A stretch of DNA of 64,000 nucleotides from assembly GCF_021290985.1 (NCBI RefSeq), contig NZ_JAJOYU010000024.1, forward strand, positions 1 to 64,000, read 5' to 3'. Numbering within the stretch: position 1 is the stretch's first letter; every line of letters begins with the position of its first letter. Origin of the DNA: Rheinheimera soli. GTDB taxonomy: Bacteria > Pseudomonadota > Gammaproteobacteria > Enterobacterales > Alteromonadaceae. The notes beneath the pieces were generated by a model. That model made no database searches and was not told the DNA's origin. It worked only from the letters and a program-made list of their open reading frames with translations. Shown here piece after piece: positions 61,080-64,000 of this stretch. Position numbers and translations under genes: made by a program.

Positions 61080-62327
61080 TTAACGCACAACGCTGACTGT
61101 GTCTGCGTCCTGAAATCCCGCCATGTCGGATAAGACAAATTGCTCACCTTCAATGGCACCTTGGTGTAGTTGTAAAAAGCGTCCGGCTTCGTCGCCAAAC
61201 TGCACTGCTGTGGCGGATAAGGTATTAGTGTTTGGATCCAATTTAAACAGTCTGGCCTGGCTATGACTTTGGCTATTCACCGGGCGCTCCAGGTACAAAG
61301 TATTCGTCAGCTCTGCGGTAAAAATCTGTGCATCTATATTGAGTTCAGGGCGGGCTGAAGCAGGTATGGCGTCAACAAAAGTGAGTTCCACTTCGATAGT
61401 GCCTTCGACGACCTGGGGGGTGACCCTGCTGACGATGGCATCGGCTTGTTCACGCCTGGTGTTAATTCGGGCTTTTTGGCCGGGCCGGATTTGTTCGGCT
61501 TTGCTTTGAGATACCCGCACCAGTGCCAATAAATCCTCATCGCTGCCAACTAAAGCCAGCTCCTGACCTGCGGTTACACTTTGGCCCAGTTCAACCGGAA
61601 CTCGCTGCAACACACCTTCAATACCTGAGCGTACTGTCAGTTGATCCAGTCGCTGTTTTAAACGCTGCTCACGAGCTATCGCCTGATTCAGTTGTTCTTG
61701 CGAAATGGTCAGAGCCTCCTGATTCACCAGCTTTAGCTGGTCCAGTCGCTTCTGTTGCAGTTGAACTTGTTGCGCCAGCTGAGATTTTTCCAACACAGTG
61801 GTCTGAAAACTTAATTGTGAAACTATGCCTTTAGCTGCCATTTCTGCTTCGGCGCTGTGACGTAATATCAGCATTTGATAGCGGGCATCTAATTCGGCAA
61901 ACCGACCCTCTTCGGTTAGCATGTCTCGTTGGTTGTTTAAATGCTGACGGCGAAAATTGGCATGTTCCTGCGCTGTGGCCATGCTGGCCGTTTCAATTTG
62001 CTGCATCAGTTCAGGATCACTTAAACGCAGAATGATGGAATCTGCTTGCACTACAGCCCCGGCTTTTAATACTACTTCTTCTACTGTTGCTGGTGCTAAG
62101 GCGCTGATCAGCTTTTGTTTATCTGAACGCAATACGCCATAACCATCCACTGTAACTTGCAGATCGCCACGCTTCACAGTACCCAGCAATAAACCGGATT
62201 GTTCAATTTTGTATTGATAGCTAGGGGACGCAAACAAAGTGCCCATCAGAACCAAAGCCGCCAGCGCAGTAACAACTAACACGGGCTTCTTCCAGAGAGC
62301 TGCAGCTTTTTCTTTTTTTATATCCAT
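61080..62327 (-). CDS. HlyD-family periplasmic adaptor
   Basis: 415 residues from ATG 62327. One N-terminal membrane helix (about 15-33), then a split lipoyl domain (VEEVVLKAGAVVQADSIILRL near 80-100 and GVLQRVPVELGQSVTAGQEL near 235-255) around a long coiled-coil hairpin (about 108-230), and a beta-barrel/membrane-proximal end. Such adaptors bridge an inner-membrane pump to an outer-membrane channel; no TolC-like gene is in the window. First gene downstream of the sigma-54 promoter. Confidence 0.9.
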   Translation of the reverse strand: MDIKKEKAAALWKKPVLVVTALAALVLMGTLFASPSYQYKIEQSGLLLGTVKRGDLQVTVDGYGVLRSDKQKLISALAPATVEEVVLKAGAVVQADSIILRLSDPELMQQIETASMATAQEHANFRRQHLNNQRDMLTEEGRFAELDARYQMLILRHSAEAEMAAKGIVSQLSFQTTVLEKSQLAQQVQLQQKRLDQLKLVNQEALTISQEQLNQAIAREQRLKQRLDQLTVRSGIEGVLQRVPVELGQSVTAGQELALVGSDEDLLALVRVSQSKAEQIRPGQKARINTRREQADAIVSRVTPQVVEGTIEVELTFVDAIPASARPELNIDAQIFTAELTNTLYLERPVNSQSHSQARLFKLDPNTNTLSATAVQFGDEAGRFLQLHQGAIEGEQFVLSDMAGFQDADTVSVVR

Positions 62328-62430
62328 ACTGATTTTTCCGCCTTGCCTCTTATTGTTGGATCTAAGCACAGCCACGTCGAATTGTTGCAGGGAGACACTT
62401 CAAATCGGCGCAGCTATGCTTTTCTAGTGC

Positions 62431-62446
62431 AGCAAAGGGCATGCCA
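62431..62446 (-). promoter_or_regulatory. Sigma-54 promoter of the export operon
   Basis: Read on the minus strand TGGCATGCCCTTTGCT: GG and GC exactly 10 bp apart, as in TGGCAC-N5-TTGCW. About 100 bp before the adaptor ATG; expected start about 62420. Confidence 0.82.
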
Positions 62447-62451
62447 TTGCG

Positions 62452-62464
62452 TAATTATCTGATT
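62452..62464 (-). promoter_or_regulatory. Probable IHF site
   Basis: Minus strand AATCAGATAATTA fits WATCARNNNNTTR at every position. It lies between the sigma-54 promoter and the palindromes, where IHF would bend DNA for the activator. Confidence 0.65.
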
Positions 62465-62498
62465 TATATGAAAATTTATTGGTCATTTAGAAGGTGGC

Positions 62499-62533
62499 GT
62501 CCGGGATCGGACGCTCTGAGTCCGGAATCGGAC
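62499..62533. promoter_or_regulatory. Twin palindromic activator sites (UAS)
   Basis: GTCCGGGATCGGAC (62499-62512) and GTCCGGAATCGGAC (62520-62533) share GTCCGNNNNCGGAC with centres 21 bp apart, two DNA turns. The first extends to 7-bp arms. They sit about 85 and 105 bp upstream of the expected start. The likely binder is the NtrC-type regulator encoded just upstream. Confidence 0.8.
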
Positions 62534-62551
62534 ATTTAAATGGAGAAAAAA

Positions 62552-63823
62552 TCAGTCTTGCGGCAAGGATAAAGTAGCACAAGAGCCTGTTATGCCGTCA
62601 GTTCTGTTAGTCAGGTTCAGTTCGCCTCCAAGTTGCTCAATGATCTGCCGGCATAAGGCTAAACCTATGCCCTGACCCTGAGGCTTAGTACTGTAAAAGG
62701 GAACAAATAGATCTTGCTGATTACTAAGGCCAGAACCCTGATCCAACAGCTGAATTTCAAGGTTGTGGTTTTGTTGGATAAAGTTAAGTTGCACTGTGCC
62801 TGCCGGGCTACCTGCTTCAATGGCATTTTTTATCAGGTTAATCAGCACCTGTTGTAACAACATCTGATCACTTTTAAATACCAGCTCTGTACCGCAGGCT
62901 TGTAGCTGACACTGTTGAAACAACAGCTGCAAAGAGTGAAACAATTGTCCGGCATTAATCTGCTGGTGCTGGATCCGCAGCTCTTTATTCAGTTCAGCAT
63001 AACGGCTGACAAAGTCCTGCAAATGCTGACTACGTTCGCGGATCAAGGCCAGAGCGTCCTGATCACGGCCTGGCGGCAGTTTCTGTTGCAAATGTTCTGA
63101 CAAACTCAGAACCGGCGTCAGTGAGTTACGAATTTCATGGCTCAGAACCCGGATCAATTGTTGCCAGGCTTGAAGCTGAGTTTCCCGCAAAGCCGCCTGA
63201 ATGTTAATAAAAACCAGCAACTGGTGACGCTGGCCTTGATCCAAAAATCGACTTTGGCGGATCTGCCACTGTTTTGCTTTCTCTTTATTGACAAAATTCC
63301 AATGAGGCAGGGCACTCAGGCCCAGACTTTCTGCCGTCGCATGGCGCATACTTTGCCAGGGGCGGCCAAACAATTGGCTGAATTCGTTATTGGCATAACT
63401 CAACTGCTGTTTATGATCAAATACCAGAATAGGGGTATTTAACTGATCAATCAGCCGATACAGCAAAAACTGTTGTTCATCAAAATAGCTTTTCCGTTGC
63501 TGTAATTGTTCGCTGAGCTGCTGTAACTGGAGTTGCAGCTGCGCTGCTATCCCTTTCTGAAACACAGCTTTAGCCTGCAAACTGTAATCCTGATTTTGCA
63601 TTGCTTCTAACTGCACACTGGTGCGACGAAAAGCTGCAATAGTTTGCTGTCTGACGAAGTGCTGCCACCTGGTTATGAGAATAAAGGCACAACAGCTACT
63701 AAGCCACACCCACCAATGCGGCCAGAACCAGCAAAGCAGTGTTGCCAATACCAAGCAAAGCACAGTAATCAGCAGTGACTGCTTACGGCTTTGCGCTTCT
63801 ATGCTGTCAGAGTTCCAGGCCAT
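62552..63823 (-). CDS. Sensor histidine kinase
   Basis: 423 residues from ATG 63823, which overlaps the regulator stop by 17 bp. Two close membrane helices (about 16-34 and 37-52) with almost no periplasmic loop, a Gln-rich coiled coil (about 90-115), a PAS-like segment (NTPILVFDHKQQLSYANNEF, 129-148), HisKA with H229 in LSHEIRNSLTP, N-box LINLIKNAIEAG, G1 LLDQGSGLS and G2 GQGIGLALC. The minimal external loop suggests sensing in the membrane or cytoplasm. Confidence 0.93.
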   Translation of the reverse strand: MAWNSDSIEAQSRKQSLLITVLCLVLATLLCWFWPHWWVWLSSCCAFILITRWQHFVRQQTIAAFRRTSVQLEAMQNQDYSLQAKAVFQKGIAAQLQLQLQQLSEQLQQRKSYFDEQQFLLYRLIDQLNTPILVFDHKQQLSYANNEFSQLFGRPWQSMRHATAESLGLSALPHWNFVNKEKAKQWQIRQSRFLDQGQRHQLLVFINIQAALRETQLQAWQQLIRVLSHEIRNSLTPVLSLSEHLQQKLPPGRDQDALALIRERSQHLQDFVSRYAELNKELRIQHQQINAGQLFHSLQLLFQQCQLQACGTELVFKSDQMLLQQVLINLIKNAIEAGSPAGTVQLNFIQQNHNLEIQLLDQGSGLSNQQDLFVPFYSTKPQGQGIGLALCRQIIEQLGGELNLTNRTDGITGSCATLSLPQD

Positions 63824-64000
63824 GTTTTTCCAGTCTGCGGTATAAAGACGACTTGGTAATACCAAGCTTTTCAGCAGTTTTTTGTTTATTGCCCTGACAA
63901 AGTTGTAATGCCTGACGGATCAAGCTCAGTTCAGCCTGTTCCAGTGTCATCAAAGGTAAAACTGCGGCTTGTATTGCTACAGACTGTTGCTCATCCGGTA
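63807..64000 (-). CDS. NtrC-family sigma-54 response regulator, C-terminal end (partial)
   Basis: The last 63 codons of a gene running off the window edge. The sequence QAELSLIRQALQLCQGNKQ, then AEKLGITKSSLYRRLEKHG is a Fis-type helix-turn-helix, the DNA-binding end of NtrC-like activators. Stop TGA at 63807-63809. The receiver and AAA+ domains lie outside the window, so the class rests on the HTH, the cognate kinase and the sigma-54 promoter downstream. Confidence 0.82.
   Translation of the reverse strand, partial: PDEQQSVAIQAAVLPLMTLEQAELSLIRQALQLCQGNKQKTAEKLGITKSSLYRRLEKHGLEL

Overview
The window is chromosomal DNA of a gammaproteobacterium. The cyaY/lptM/lysA/dapF/xerC and hemCDXY neighbourhood, the tRNA-tufB, secE-nusG, rplKAJL-rpoBC, str, S10, spc and alpha order, and the two tuf genes all point to an Alteromonadales/Rheinheimera-like organism. 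That assignment is inference from gene order and protein flavour, not a database result. No prophage, insertion sequence, CRISPR array or replication origin was recognised.

Layout. (1) 0.1-4.6 kb: an RDD-family gene broken by one amber codon, then on the minus strand lptM-lysA-dapF-DUF484-xerC, i.e. lysine/diaminopimelate synthesis, an LPS-translocon chaperone and the dimer-resolving recombinase. (2) 4.6-11 kb, plus strand: cyaY, a carboxylesterase, a DUF2914 membrane protein, hemC-hemD-hemX-hemY (tetrapyrrole synthesis) and a deoxyinosine-type DNA glycosylase. (3) 11-15 kb: a signal-peptide-bearing TonB_C/Sel1 protein and a CsaA-like tRNA-binding protein (minus), a secreted cyanophycinase-like S51 protein with a PPC domain (plus), and a FadM-like thioesterase (minus). 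(4) 15.2-17.9 kb: murB-birA-coaX. (5) 18-52.2 kb: the translation/transcription supercluster: tRNA-Thr/Tyr/Gly/Thr-tufB, tRNA-Trp-secE-nusG, rplKAJL-rpoBC, rpsLG-fusA-tufA, then an acyl-CoA dehydrogenase gene with its own PsrA-like operator, then the S10, spc and alpha operons ending with rplQ and a bidirectional terminator. (6) 52.5-64 kb, minus strand: an export island. The end of an NtrC-type response regulator and its histidine kinase are followed by a HlyD-type adaptor, an ABC ATPase, a small membrane protein and three tandem duplicated-type FtsX/MacB permeases, the first of which carries a single-base frameshift.

The most distinctive signal is between the histidine kinase and the adaptor gene (62431-62533). 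A consensus sigma-54 promoter is preceded by a perfect match to the IHF consensus and two palindromes of form GTCCGNNNNCGGAC with centres 21 bp apart. This makes the island a self-contained, two-component, sigma-54-driven export system whose substrate is unknown. Other signals worth following are the PsrA-like operator on the acyl-CoA dehydrogenase gene inside the ribosomal cluster, terminator/promoter fusions at rplK and rpsJ, and a palindrome across the rpsL start site.
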